Shown in pieces: positions 1 through 11,639 of a stretch of DNA of 64,000 bases. Source of the DNA: Geosiphon pyriformis (taxonomy: Eukaryota > Glomeromycota > Glomeromycetes > Archaeosporales > Geosiphonaceae); assembly GCA_016748015.1 (NCBI GenBank), contig JAAOMT010000436.1, positions 1,541,596 through 1,605,595 of the forward strand, given 5' to 3'. The first letter of the stretch is position 1, and every line of letters begins with the position of its first letter. The position numbers and the translations under genes were made by a program. The notes below the pieces were generated by a model. The model was not told where the DNA came from and made no database searches. It saw only the letters and a list, made by a program, of their open reading frames with translations.

Positions 1-1000
1 ATTAAAATATTATATTAAGATTAATTATTTTTAATTTACAATCTGTATAATTAAAACATTTGTATTTTTATTCAGTAAAAATTACAGATTTGAAAACTTT
101 TTTTATATTAACAATAATTCTATTAAATAATATATATTATTATATATATATAATTATAAATTATTTTAATATTTTGAAAAAACAAAAAAATTGTTGGTTT
201 TTAAGCAAAAATTAGCTTAAATGTAAATTTTATAAAAAAAATAATCAAGTTTTATTAAAAGCATAAAAATTATAATTAGCAAAAAACCAAAACTAAATTA
301 TTAAAGTTAAAAATTAAAATTTTTCAATTAATTATTATAAAAACAATATAACAATTTTTATTACTTGATTAATATTATAATAAAAATAAAATTAAATAAT
401 AAAATTAATAATTTATTTAATAAAAATAAAATATAACATAAAAAATTATTAATATATGTTTATTAAAAAACATAAATAATAAAAAAACTTAAAATATTAA
501 TAATAAATATATAAAAAATCACAAAAAAAACATAACTTAAAATATTTGATAATAAGTATTTTAAACATACTTAAAATATTAATAACAAATATTTAGAACA
601 TTAAAAAAACAAAAAAACCATATGACAAAAAAATTAATTAATTATTGTAAAATTAACAAAAAATTGATTAAATTTAAAACTTTAATTATATATTAATAAT
701 ATTAATTATAATTATAATTAATATAATCAAAATAAATTAAATAATTACATTTTTTAATAACAATTTTTATTTAAAATTACAAATCTAAACTATTAAATAA
801 ATTAGTTAAATAATTTTGATTTAAGATCATATATTAAATAAAATTTGTTCAGCCAAAATGTTTTTTTTTTAAATAATTTTTGTATAGCTTTAATCTTTTT
901 ATTAGGAATTAGACTAATTAGTTTTTAATCTTTGAAAAAAAATAAACATAATTTATATTTATTGCTTAAAAAATAAAAAAGATAATTGTATTAACATTAA
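1..1000. other. AT-rich stretch without recognisable gene
   Basis: Almost only A and T, with poly-A/poly-T runs and no open frame of useful length. It lies just outside the part of the inverted Ty3/gypsy copy that I could match (from about 1.0 kb). It may hold the RT-to-integrase part of that copy, too decayed to read by eye. Confidence 0.5.
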
Positions 1001-4000
1001 ACATAGAAACTATGTTTTTAATAGTTTTATCTTATTTTTTTTCTAGATTGTTATCTGAATATTCTTTTAAAAATATTATAATATAATTAATAAATAAGTT
1101 TTTTATTAACAATTAATTTTTTACTGTTAGTTTATATATTGTTTAAAAATTTTTCATTATTATTAAAGATAATAAAAATTAATTCAGCTTTTTTGTTTTT
1201 TTTTTTATTCTTTTCAGAATTTTTAAAATTATTAAAGTTGTTATTATTATTACTTTAATGCTATTATTGTTGTATTATAACAAAGAAAACAGTCTAATAA
1301 TAAGATTTGATTACAATTGATTAGGTTTTATTTTGAATTATAAGTTTTTAAAATATATAATTCAAGAAAGTTTTTGCTTTTTTAACTATTTATTTTCAAT
1401 AATTATAGTATAATTTTTTGTTTTTGATATTTTTATATTAGTTTTAATACAAACTTTATTAATTTAAATAACAACAGCTTTAACAATTTTTAAACTTTTT
1501 TTCTTGTTTTTATAAATATTAATTATAAATTTGATTAATAATTTATTGACTTTTCTTTTAATTGTGTTTAAAATACTGGATTAAAATATTAATTAATAAA
1601 TTATTATCTAATATTAGATTTATAAATATTCAATAATTTAAGCCTTATAAATAAAGTTTTAACTTTTAAATAATTTTTAGTGATTTTAATTTTAATAGAT
1701 TTTTAAATACTTTTAGTTTAAAAATTTTATTATTGTTGTTAAATATTAAAGCATTAAAATTAAGATTCAAATTAAAATTTACTTTTTGTTTTTTGAATTT
1801 GGTGTAACTTAATAGTTTGTTACTATTTTTATGTTATTATTAATTAAATTAAAACTAAATAAAAAATTTTCTTTTTTTTGGTCTGTATTCTTACTTTTAA
1901 AAATTGTGTTTATTAGTTTAAAAATTAATATTTGAATTAAAATTTTGATTATTGTTTTTATTATTTGACTAATTATTGTTTTTTAAGATTAAAAAAAACA
2001 TTGGAAAATTATTGCAATTTTATATTATATAACCAGTATTTTTACATTAATAGCAAACAAAAAGACTTTGGTTTTTAAGTTTTGAATTATATTGGAATTA
2101 TTAAAACTAATTATATTAAGTTAATATTAGGGCTTTGAAAGTCTTTAGTTTTTTTGTACAGCTCTTGTTAATAATTTTAAAAATTGGATTAAATTTATTA
2201 TTAGTTTATATATTAATTGTTTATTAGAATTCTGGACAAAAACAGTAAAGAAAATAATAGCTAATTAAGAAAAATAATTAAAAATAAATGCAAATATTGA
2301 AAATAAAATTATATTCTTAAATATATTTGTTAATTATTTTTTACTTATTGTGCTATTTTTATAGTTGTATATAAAATTATATTATCTTTAATGATTAAAA
2401 AAGCCATATAGCATAAAATAAATTTGTTTTCAATTTTTTGATACATAAATATATTTTCTGTTTATTTGTTTAGTTTTTTTTAAATTGGGTAGTAAAAAAG
2501 TTGTATTTTGTTTAGTATTTTTAGATAATTATAAACTATTTGTTAAACAACTTTATTATTGGTTTTTTAAATAAATTATATAACAAAAAATTTTTGAAAA
2601 TATTTTCTAATTATTTGAAACTTATAATCATTGTCATATTGGTTTATTGTAACAACTTTTTTAAAATTTTTGAATTATTTTATAAGATCTTAAAAGTTTT
2701 TTTGAAATAAAAATAAAGAGCTTATATTTTAGCAACTTAAAACAATTTAAATGTTTTAGGGTACTAATAATATGTTTGCTTTATCTTATGTTATAATAAA
2801 AGTTGGTATTTAAAATAAAGAGTCTAAATTATTTAAGAAAAGTTCAAAAACAAAAACTGTTTAATAACTTTCTTTGTTTTCAGTTTTTAAAAGTGTTTTA
2901 AATTGTTAATAAATAATTATCTAATTATAGATTTGCTAATTTAAATTATCAAATTTAAGAAAAAGTTAACTAAAAATAACTAAAAATATTAATTGGTTTA
3001 TGTAATTCTTTTTTGTTTTAAATTCTATTTTAATATATGTTTCATCAAAAAAATAAATAGTATATACTAAATAAGTTTTGGGTGAATATTCAACTAGAAG
3101 CCAATTCCAAAAATTTTGAAATTTTCGGCTAGACTGTTTTTTAATTAAAAAACAAATAAAACAAGATTAAAAAAGATTGAGTTTAATATATATTAAATTA
3201 TTTTAATTATGTATTATAAAATAATTTCAAGTTTTTTATTGTCTATATAATAATAGATGTTCTAAAATTTTGACAATCTTATAGGAAGCACTACTTTTAT
3301 ATTATATTTAAATTAATAAACTAATAAAAAATTACAAAAAAAAACAATATTATATAATAATTAAATAATAAAAAAAACAATTTAATTTTAATTAGTGAAT
3401 TGAATTAGTAAAAATTTAATATGTAAAATTAGTCTTATAAATATTTTAGTTATTATTTTTTTTATAAGATAACAAAAAAATCTGAAAGTAGAAAGATAAT
3501 TTATACAGTTAACAAAAAATAATATATTAATATAATTTTATATTTTATATTAGTACTCTTAGAATTTAATATTAAATATTAATTATACTTTTTAATAAAT
3601 ATTTATTAAATATATTTCACAAAATTAATAATTATATAAATCAAAAAAAATAATAGTAAAAAGAAAATAAAGAAGTTAATATTATTGTATTAATCTAAAT
3701 ATAATTTGAATATAAATGTCTTTTTATAAATTTAAAAAATTTTGCTTATATATTATTAAAAAAAATTAATAATTAAGTCAGTAATTATATTAATAATTTA
3801 GTTAATAATTTAGTTAATAATTTAATTAATAATTAAACCAATAATTAAATTAATGGTTAAATTAATAATTATATTAATAACTTATTTTAAAAATGAAATA
3901 ACTAATATATATAATTAATTATAGTTAAATAAATAGATAAAAATTAAAAAATAAAAGTTTTATCTATAATAATACTATTAAATATTAATAAAATTTATTA

Positions 4001-4100
4001 AGTTTTATAATTAAAATAAATTAATTATTAATATACTATTTTTTTTATAATTTTATTATTTATTTTATAAATAAAATCCAATCACTATTTAATATTTTTG
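1000..4100 (-). mobile_element. Decayed Ty3/gypsy retrotransposon, inverted copy (5' half)
   Basis: This stretch matches, in reverse complement, the 5' half of the + strand Ty3/gypsy element to its right. Pairs I could align by eye are 1235-1330 with 9945-10065, 2020-2240 with 8195-8410, 2900-3010 with 7300-7410, 3140-3240 with 7190-7290, and 3660-3860 with 6870-7040. Since the right-hand copy carries protease just after the region matching 1.2-2.2 kb, the left copy should hold its LTR near 3.6-4.0 kb, gag at about 3.3-2.0 kb and protease at about 1.9-1.0 kb on the minus strand. All frames are broken. It lacks the Tc1 insertion found in the other copy. The outer limits are uncertain. Confidence 0.6.
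3660..3900 (-). repeat. LTR segment of the inverted Ty3/gypsy copy
   Basis: Low-complexity blocks built from variants of TTAATAATT separated by single-codon-size spacers, followed by the complement of TATATAAG. The same arrangement, reversed, occurs at 6870-7050 and 14230-14510, the two LTRs of the + strand element. I take this as the 5' LTR of the minus-strand element. Its outer boundary could not be fixed. Confidence 0.5.
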
Positions 4101-4379
4101 ATTTAAGTAATAATATATGTGTTCATATAAGTATATTATATTGATTTGTTTGGTTTAAATAGCTGGCTATATATAATAAAAGTGTAAGTTATATTTAATT
4201 TAAACCACTTAGTCTGATTTTATATACTAAATAGCAGTTAAATTTTACTTATTAATTAAAAAAAATTTAATATAATATAATTATCTGAAATTTTAAATTA
4301 AATATAATATATGTACTATATATAATTAGTTATTTAATTAATAAAAACAATATTACGAAATTATATAAACATATATATT

Positions 4380-4585
4380 AATAATTATATTTAAAAAAAA
4401 CATATAATTAATTCTTAATTCAAAACTAATAATATTGCTATAAATAAAACTTTTATTTTTTAATTTTTAATTAATTATTTAGTCATAATTAATTATATTT
4501 ATTAGTTATTAATATCATATAATTAGCCAGTTTTTTTTTAGAATAAGTTATTAATGTAATTATTAACTTGATTATTTTTTTTTAT
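4380..4585 (+). repeat. 5' LTR of Ty3/gypsy, left part (interrupted)
   Basis: Aligns with 14100-14265 of the 3' LTR. Shared blocks include the sequence around 4440-4460 and the one around 4530-4560 (matching 14200-14240). The match stops near 4585 and resumes at 6868, which marks an insertion of about 2.3 kb within the LTR. Confidence 0.55.
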
Positions 4586-4704
4586 TGCTTAATAAGTACA
4601 GCCCAAAAGCTACCTAGAATAATACATCAAAGAAATAATCTAAACTAGACATTAATTATGTATTTTCTATACATGACTAATTACTCAGACCAATCAAAAA
4701 CACA

Positions 4705-6868
4705 CTATATTAAAGTCTTAAGAAAAAACTTACTCAAAAAAGAGATTTTCTGAACAATACTAAACAAAGTAACATTATTAGGAACCAATCTAACCAGCCA
4801 TTCAGCTGTTTTTAAGAGATCAAATTTGATATGAACAGGCTCATAAGTCCAAAGAGACATCAAGTTAGAAAATATATCATTATTCATACCAATTGGATGT
4901 TCTAAATCACCAAACATATCAATATCTTTTATATAACACTTTTTTTTCAAAAAGATCACCTTTCTTCCCAGCTTATTAACAGTCCTACTAAAGAAATCTA
5001 TATGCACTAAAACTTCATTGATCCTAAAACCAAGAGCACTACTTGAAACCAAATTACCATTAATAAACTGTTCAAAAGTTGTGACCAAAGAGCCAATAGG
5101 CTTAACAATAGACTCAATCAAAACAAAAAGCTTAGTTAAATCAGATTTCAAAGAAGACAATCAAAACAGCACCAAAGAATTACTAACAACAACTAAAAAA
5201 GAGGCAAAAGATAACAGAGATAGAAATTCAGAAGAGTTCAAGAGAGCAGAAGTCTTGACATAAGACTTAGAACCAACAAAATATGAAATAAACATCTTGA
5301 GAAACTTGGAAAAAAGAAATGAAAAAACTTTATAGTCTACAGCCAGATAGTCTAGCTCTTAATACTTGAAACAATGCTAACAACCAGAAGTTTCTCACCA
5401 AATATGATATTTTCTTAGCATACCAGTTTTGACAACAATAGAATTCAAATCAGCTTGGGAACCAAATATAATCAAAGCAAACCGGAAACAATAACTAGAT
5501 TCAAAAAAATAAGAAATAAAACATGTCTGACCACCAACTTAAGAAATCATATCACTAATTTTAAAAGCTGTGCATCTAAAAAGAAGATTGACCAACTTGG
5601 CCTTAAACTTATCATGAAACAAAATAGTCTTATTTTGATTCATCAGAGAAAAAATTTTAATACTATTCTTACCTACCAAGACTGACCAATGATTTAAAGC
5701 AGACACAACAGAATCCAACTTCTCAAAATAAACCACCACATACTGCCAAATACCAGCAGACTTCAACACAACATGAGTGATACTATTAAACACACTAAAA
5801 ACTGCCTTAATATTAGTAACAGACACATCCAAGAGCACATCATACAGTACAACAATAGCAAAAAGGGAACCAGACTCAGAAACCACTAAAAACTTGGCAA
5901 TTTTAAGAGTGGCCAAATATACAAAACTTGTAAGCTCAACCAAAAATACAGCTTTTAAAGACACTTGAGAAGCAAACTTTATACAAAACAGCTTTACATT
6001 GTCTTTTAATACTGATTTTACATCCAAAAAACCATGTATTAACTAAAAAATAGTCTTAACATAAGCCAATTTAATTTTAAAAGTAGCACTAAGCACCAGA
6101 GTAAAGGCCACTCACCCAGCAAACTTTTGATAACTAGTAATAGTTTTCTAAGCACCACTAGTGACAACACTAGAAACCAGAAGAGAAGATGATTCAGTTT
6201 TTATTTGGTCAGCCCAGTTTTTAAAAACAAGTAACATCACAGAAAATAGTTGTTTTGCTTCTAAAACCAGCAATGATCTGCCAGAAGACACCATATTTGA
6301 CAATACAGCCAGTGGTTTATCTTGGTTCATCTTGAATAATATGCTGAATGATATAACAGAAATTATATTTAAGATCTCATTTGGAACCACAAAGAGATTC
6401 AGTGTAACAATAGCAGAGGCAAGTGACTGCCCCCACTTTTCTGAACTTTTGGTCTTTTTGACTATTTTTTTTGAAAAGAAGGTGCTAGAAACATCAGACA
6501 TTGAAGCTATAAAGAAAATACTAGCTTATTAACTGGTTTATTATTAAACACTTTTGGGCTCTTAGTAGGAGTGGAGGCAACACTGAAATTAACCCAAGTG
6601 TGTCTTTTTAAAAGAACTTTAATTAGTGAAAAATCAGCCAAAAATGAGAAAGTTGTTTTAATAGTTATTAAAAGCAGCTTTTTACAATTACTAAGTAAAG
6701 GAAAAACTTCTAAAATATTCTGTCTAGTTGTTTTTACAACAGAAAAAACTTTTCTGGTTAAAATTTTATTAGATATCTCAGGAAAAATATCAGGTACAGC
6801 TTTTTTACTTTTTGCTTTGGTTGTGGTTATAAAATTAAGAAGACAAAGAGTTTTTATACTTGATTATT
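4705..6868 (-). pseudogene. Decayed LINE-type ORF1 (RRM-like and zinc-knuckle)
   Basis: Read on the minus strand from 6868 down to 4705, one protein of roughly 700 residues can be followed through several stops and a frame change. The N-terminal part (6868-6148) is rich in Ser, Thr, Lys and Pro-site residues. The middle (6027-5539) has an RRM-like beta-alpha-beta-beta-alpha-beta pattern (VVLYDV near its start, QYVVVYF in the middle). Near 5400-5340 there is a CCHC-type zinc knuckle in which Cys and His positions read Tyr (CFKY then a stop then ELDYLAVDY). The C-terminal part (5160-4705) is a hydrophobic/coiled segment. I recall similar proteins from non-LTR retrotransposons of glomeromycete fungi; this is from memory. 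No RT/endonuclease ORF2 follows: LTR sequence resumes below 4585. Confidence 0.55.
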
Positions 6869-7085
6869 GACTTATTTATTAATATAATTATTGATTTAAT
6901 TACTAACTTAATTATTAACCAAATTATTGATTTTTTTTTAATAGTATATAAGTAAAATTTTTTTAAAAAAGCATTATTTATACTTAAATTATATTTAAAT
7001 TAATACAATGATATTAACTTTTTTATTTTTTATTTTCCTTTTTTTTTTAATTTATATAATTATTAGTATTTATAATGTATATTAA
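6868..7085 (+). repeat. 5' LTR of Ty3/gypsy, right part
   Basis: Matches 14230-14510 closely: repeated ATTATTAATATAATTATTAA-type units, then TATATAAGTAA, then a GCATTATTTATACT block, then a T-rich run ending near 7085. TATATAAG at about 6935 could be the TATA box of the LTR promoter. Element 2 has the same blocks reversed at 3660-3860. Confidence 0.6.
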
Positions 7086-7089
7086 ACTT

Positions 7090-8940
7090 TTTTTAATCTG
7101 AGTGTAACATAAAAGTAGTGCTTTTTGTAAAATTGTTAAAATTTTTTAAATTATCTACTATTGTATAAATAATTACTTTTTTTAATATAAAAAAACCAAG
7201 ATTATTTTATAATCTATAATTAAAATAATTTAATATATATTAAACTCGATTTTTATTTTATTTTGTCTTATTTGTTTTTTAGTTAAAAAACAATTATATC
7301 AATTAATTAATATTTTTAGTTATTTTTAGTTAACTTTTTTTAAATTTAATAAATTAAATTAACAAATTCATAATTAGATAACTATTTATTAACAACTTAA
7401 AAATTAAAAACAAAATAAGCTATAAAACAATCTTTGTTTTTAAATTATTTTTAAGTAATTCAAGCTTTTTATTTTAAACACCAATTTCTATTATAGCACA
7501 AAAAAGAGCTTAAAATAGAACAGACATATTATTAGCATCTTAAAATATTTAAACTGTTTTAAGTTGTCAAAATATAAGTTCTTTATTTTTATTTTAAAGA
7601 AATTTTTAAGACTTTATAGAATGGCTCAAAGATATTAAAAAGCTATTACAACAAACCAATATAATAATAACTACAAATTCTAAATAGTTAAAGGATATTT
7701 TTAAGAATTTCTGCTACATAGTTTATTTAAAAAACTAATAGTAGAACTGTTTAACAAATAATTTGATAATTATCTAAAAATACTGAACATAATACAAATT
7801 TTTTTACTATTTAATTTGAAGAAAAATTTTATATTGTAATTTTAATATCTAAATAGAGAATAGAATTAGAAAAAAGAGTACAAGTTTCAAGAAAAATAAT
7901 TACTAAATATGTTAAAACAATCTGAAAATTAATAAAATAAATTAACTTAGAAAAAAACTAAACAAAAAAACTAAAAATATATTATTTACCAAGAGATTAA
8001 AAACAAATTTATCTTATACTATTTGGCTTTTTTTTACTATTTAAAATAATTTAATCTTAAATACCACTATAGAAATAACACAGTAAATAAAAAATAATTA
8101 ATATATACACTTAAGAAATATGATTTTTTCTTTAATAACTGTTTCTGTTTTATTTTTTTTTCTTAACTGGCTGCTATTTTTTATTGCTTATGTTTAGAAT
8201 CTTAATAAACAATTAATAAATAAATTAACAATAAATTTTGTTTAATTTTTAAAACTATTAACAAGAGCAATACAAAAAAACAAAAAATTTTCAAAATCCC
8301 AATATCTAAATATTAATTTCAATATAATTAGTTACAGAAGTCTTAATATAATCCAAAACCTAAAAATTAAGGTTCTTTTGTTTGCTATTAATGTAAAAAC
8401 ACCAATCATATAGCATAAAATTATAATGATTTCTTAATGTCTCTTTTAATTCTGAGAAACAATAATTAATTAATTAATAAAAACAACAACAATTAAACTC
8501 TTAATTTAAACACTAATTAAGCCTATGTCAATTTTTTTAGAAAAAATCTCTTAATTAAAACCACAGAAGATTAGTTTTTAAATTAATAAGTGTACTTTCT
8601 AAGAGTAAGAATACAAACAAAAAAAAATCTCTTATTTAGTTTTAACTTAACTAATGATAACATAAAAATACAAAAAAATAATAACAAGCTATCAAGTTAT
8701 ATTAGATCTAAAAAAACAAAAAGTAGATTTTAACTTGGATTCTAATGCTATTGTTTCAACATTTAATAGCAAAAATAAAATCTTAAAATTAAAAATATTC
8801 AAAAACCTACCAAAATTAAAACTGTCAAAGATTATTCAAAAATCAAGTTTTTATTCAGTTGTAAAAGATCTAATAAAAACATCTGTCTATATTACATTTG
8901 GTCAGTTCATGACACATTTACAATTTTGAAAAGACCTTAA
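7090..8940 (+). pseudogene. Decayed gag and gag-pol linker of Ty3/gypsy
   Basis: This sits between the 5' LTR and the protease remnant, where gag belongs. Only the last part still reads as protein: 8735-8929 gives a 64-residue open frame with YSVVKDL and ITFGQF. I associate these with the stretch just before the protease in glomeromycete Ty3/gypsy elements, from memory. The rest is broken by stops and was identified only by position and by its inverted match to 1.9-3.3 kb. No gag zinc knuckle could be seen. Confidence 0.45.
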
Positions 8941-9011
8941 AAAATTATTAATTTAAAAAAAACAACAACCAAAAACCAATAAATATCTTTAACAAACAAT
9001 ATTAGCTCTTA

Positions 9012-9038
9012 CAGAGGGTGTCCAAAAGTTTCCGAACA
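9012..9038. repeat. Left terminal inverted repeat of Tc1/mariner element
   Basis: 27 bp beginning CAGAGGGTGTCC, the exact reverse complement of 9591-9617. Preceded by TA at 9010-9011. Confidence 0.9.
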
Positions 9039-9119
9039 AGATTTTATTTAACAATAATATTTATTTTTTTATAAAATAAAACAAAATAAACAACATATTT
9101 ATAATTTTATAGTAATTTT

Positions 9120-9368
9120 CTAAATTTTTCTATTAAGTGTTACTAAACGTTTAAGTCGGCGATATTTTTGGTGAGTAAATAAACGTGGACGTCCTGAACA
9201 AGGTCTTGAATCAATTGAACCAGTTTCTTTAAATCGTTTTATTGTATCCGAAACTGTTGTCAAGCTGCAATTGACTATGTTGGCAATATCACGATATTTC
9301 TTGCCATGCTGTTGTAATAAGCATATAGTAATACGTTGAGCAATCATTAATTCTTTTTTTGCTCCCAT
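9120..9368 (-). CDS. Tc1-like transposase, N-terminal DNA-binding domain only
   Basis: 82 residues with two helix-turn-helix units as in the paired-like domain of Tc1 transposases. The first (about residues 8-50) has QRITICLLQQHGKKYRDIA and TTVSDTIKRF. It is followed by the GRPR-type linker motif CSGRPRL (about 57-63) and the beginning of a second helical unit. In full Tc1 transposases this domain binds the inverted repeats and is followed by a DD34E catalytic domain of about 200 residues; here the frame ends after the DNA-binding part, about 80 bp inside the end of the element. The product, if made, could bind element ends without cutting and so act as an inhibitor; that role is inference. 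Confidence 0.75.
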   Translation of the reverse strand: MGAKKELMIAQRITICLLQQHGKKYRDIANIVNCSLTTVSDTIKRFKETGSIDSRPCSGRPRLFTHQKYRRLKRLVTLNRKI

Positions 9369-9590
9369 TTCGTTTTAATAAAAACGACGAAAAAATCTTA
9401 TATGCGCGTTACATTTCATTTTTATAAAAAAACGAGTATGAATAAAATCGATTATGCGCGTCGCGAAAAAACATTATACACGCGTGTTTAAAAAATAAAA
9501 AACCCGTAATTAAATAATTAACTAACTTAATTTAGTAATAAACTCGTGCTTTTCTAATTATTCAAGCATGTGGAATGTTACTCCAAAGTT

Positions 9591-9617
9591 TGTTCGGAAA
9601 CTTTTGGACACCCTCTG
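9591..9617. repeat. Right terminal inverted repeat of Tc1/mariner element
   Basis: 27 bp ending CACCCTCTG, exact reverse complement of 9012-9038, followed by the TA duplication at 9618-9619. Confidence 0.9.
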
Positions 9618-9619
9618 TA

Positions 9620-10060
9620 GTAATAATGTTACTCTCTTTATTTGTAAGACTTAGATTATTGGGTATTTTATAGATCTAATATTAAATAGTGATTTATTAG
9701 TTAGTGTTATTGCTCAACACTTTTTAGACACAATTAGAAAAAAGATAGATAAACTATTAATCAGATTTATGATCAATATTCATAGAAACAAAAAGAAAGA
9801 TCTAGAAATTGTTAAAGCTGTTCTTATTTAAATTAATAGAATTTATATTGAAATTAATATAAAAGCATAAAAAGCAAAAAATTATACTATAATTATTAGA
9901 AATAAATGGCTAAAGAAAACAAAAACTCTTTTTAATTATGAACTTTGTAAATTTATAATTTAAAGTAAGGCCTAATCAATTGTGATCAAATATTATTATT
10001 AGACTATTTCTTCTGCTGTAATTCAATAACAATAGTAGCAAAGCAACAATAATAACAACT
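9620..10060 (+). pseudogene. Decayed Ty3/gypsy aspartic protease
   Basis: Directly after the Tc1 insertion the + strand reads through NSDLLVSVIAQHFLDTI, which fits the DSGAxxSVI active-site segment of retroviral-type aspartic proteases with the catalytic Asp changed to Asn and the Gly lost. Further on come MINIH, KNYTIII and NKWLKK, the usual strand and flap pattern of this family in Ty3/gypsy elements. In-frame stops interrupt it. The end (9945-10065) is the part that matches 1235-1330 in inverted orientation. Confidence 0.6.
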
Positions 10061-10429
10061 CTGATAATTTTAAAAACTCTAAAGAAAAAAAAACCAAAAA
10101 TATCCAACTAATTTATTTGAAGCCCTACTAATTAAATTAACAAAATAATAAGTTTATCAAAAAAATAGATTAAATAAAAAAACTCGAATTTATATAAAAA
10201 ACCAAAAATAAATAAGCATTTTCTGTTATAGTAATATATATAAAAAAAAAACTTTATGAATTTATGTAAATTATTAACAGCTAAATACAATTACCAAATA
10301 AGATATATATTTTTTTTCAAAAGTTAATAACACTCTTATTGATTTAAAAGCTTAATATATTTTATAACTATTAATTTAACTATTGAATTTTAACAAGTAA
10401 AAATAAATTCTACCAGCAAAAAAAAAACT

Positions 10430-10720
10430 ATATTTATTATAAAATACAAAACCTATAAATTTACAGTAATTTTCTTTAGATTAATAAATGTTTCACTCAT
10501 ATTTCAAAGATTAATAAATAAAGTATTCGGATCAGAACATTAAAAATTTTTTTTTGTGTATTTTGATAATATATCTATATACTTGAAAACTTAAAATGAA
10601 CATTTAAAACACTTTCAAAAAGTTTTTGACTTCCTAAGAAATACTAAACTCAAGATTAATTCTATTAAATTATTTTTCAGAAAACAGTTTATCCAGTTTT
10701 TAGATTATTTTATAACAAAA
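10430..10720 (+). pseudogene. Decayed Ty3/gypsy reverse transcriptase (palm region)
   Basis: On the + strand, VYFDNISIYLKT near 10557-10592 corresponds to the YxDD box and following strand of Ty3/gypsy RT, with the second catalytic Asp reading Asn. Upstream, TTTCAAAGATTAATAAATAA is consistent with the conserved FQRLMN segment before it. Downstream, a match to the LRNTKLK segment that follows the palm can be read with stops. Only this central part is legible. Confidence 0.6.
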
Positions 10721-11089
10721 AATAGAATTTTTTCAGACTTAGTCTAAGTTAAAAAAGTACAAAAGCTTAAACAATCAATGAATATTTCCAAGCTATAATT
10801 TTATCTGAAATTAGTCTTATATTATTAAAATTTTATTAAAAGTTTCTTTAAAATTGTACGTCTATTTAATTAGCTCTTAAGAAAATATGTTAATTATTAT
10901 TAAAGTACTTTTTAACAAAAAATATTTGAAACTTTCAAAAAAAAACTAACTACTAAACCAATTTTAAAGCAATTAAACTTTGACAAGCCATTAATTTTTT
11001 ACACTAATATCTTTAATGTTTTTTTGAATGCTGTTTATTACAAAAAAAAGAAAAAAAAACAATTCATAACATATAGTAGTAGAATCTTT

Positions 11090-11345
11090 TAACAAATGAA
11101 AAAAATGATATAATAACCAAAAAAAAATGCATGGCAATAGTATAATCTGTTAATTATTAAAACAAATATCTTATGAAAAAAAATTTGATATATACATGGA
11201 TTATTAAGCTTTAGTTTAATTAAAGAATAAAAGAAAGTAAGATTATAAAAGACTTTTTCAATAAATTATTTATTTAGATAAATTTGATTATAATATTAAA
11301 TACCAAAAAAAATAAGCAATCAAAATACAGATGTTCTATTCTGAT
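11090..11345 (+). pseudogene. Decayed Ty3/gypsy RNase H
   Basis: The + strand reads TNEKNDIITKKKCMAIV then a stop where Trp is expected, then SVNY and a stop. This matches the conserved Ty3/gypsy RNase H segment Y-x3-T-x-E-C-A-V-W-A. The catalytic Glu position reads Lys (KKKC). Further on, IYTWII corresponds to the TDHxAL strand, and NQNADVLSR-like remnants end near 11345. Replacement of Trp codons by stops and Glu by Lys fits G-to-A decay. Confidence 0.65.
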
Positions 11346-11639
11346 TAATTACCCAGTAAAAATTAATTAACAAAATTAATCAAATTGATTATTAATAAAA
11401 TGCTTAACTAAACAAATGACAAATAGATTTAGAAAACTATTTAGCACTTATTAAATTTTTAAGTAAAAAAAAATACTTACTAAAATATAATTGGCAACAA
11501 AAAAAATATTTATAAAAATAGTTAAATTTTTATTTGATTTACTAAAACCAATTATATTAAAAAAATTAAAAAGATTCTAATTAATTACAAATAGTTATCT
11601 AATTTAAAAAAAATTATAATATACAATATGCATACCGAT

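Larger units (their letters stand above)
9012..9617 (-). mobile_element. Tc1/mariner element, internally deleted, 606 bp
   Basis: Perfect 27-bp terminal inverted repeats (9012-9038 and 9591-9617, starting CAGAGGGTGT) are flanked by the TA target duplication of the Tc1/mariner superfamily (9010-9011 and 9618-9619). Inside is a minus-strand reading frame for the N-terminal DNA-binding domain only; the DDE catalytic domain is absent, so the element is non-autonomous. It is full of CpG dinucleotides (for example GCGCG at 9402-9406 and CGTCGCG at 9458-9464), unlike the host retroelement. Perfect ends and intact target duplication suggest a recent insertion. The inverted gypsy copy at 1.6-1.7 kb shows no insertion at the matching place. 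Confidence 0.9.

Noticed and set aside
4705-6870. Several separate genes on both strands
   Set aside because: The minus-strand frames join into one decayed protein; the + strand frames (5018-5263, 5455-5685, 5777-5968, 6161-6532, 6571-6870) are shadows of it.
1000-10200. One giant new transposon with 3-kb terminal inverted repeats
   Set aside because: The right arm runs on into protease, RT, RNase H and integrase of a Ty3/gypsy element and has LTR-like ends at 4.4-7.1 and 14.1-14.5 kb. Two inverted retroelements explain the palindrome better.
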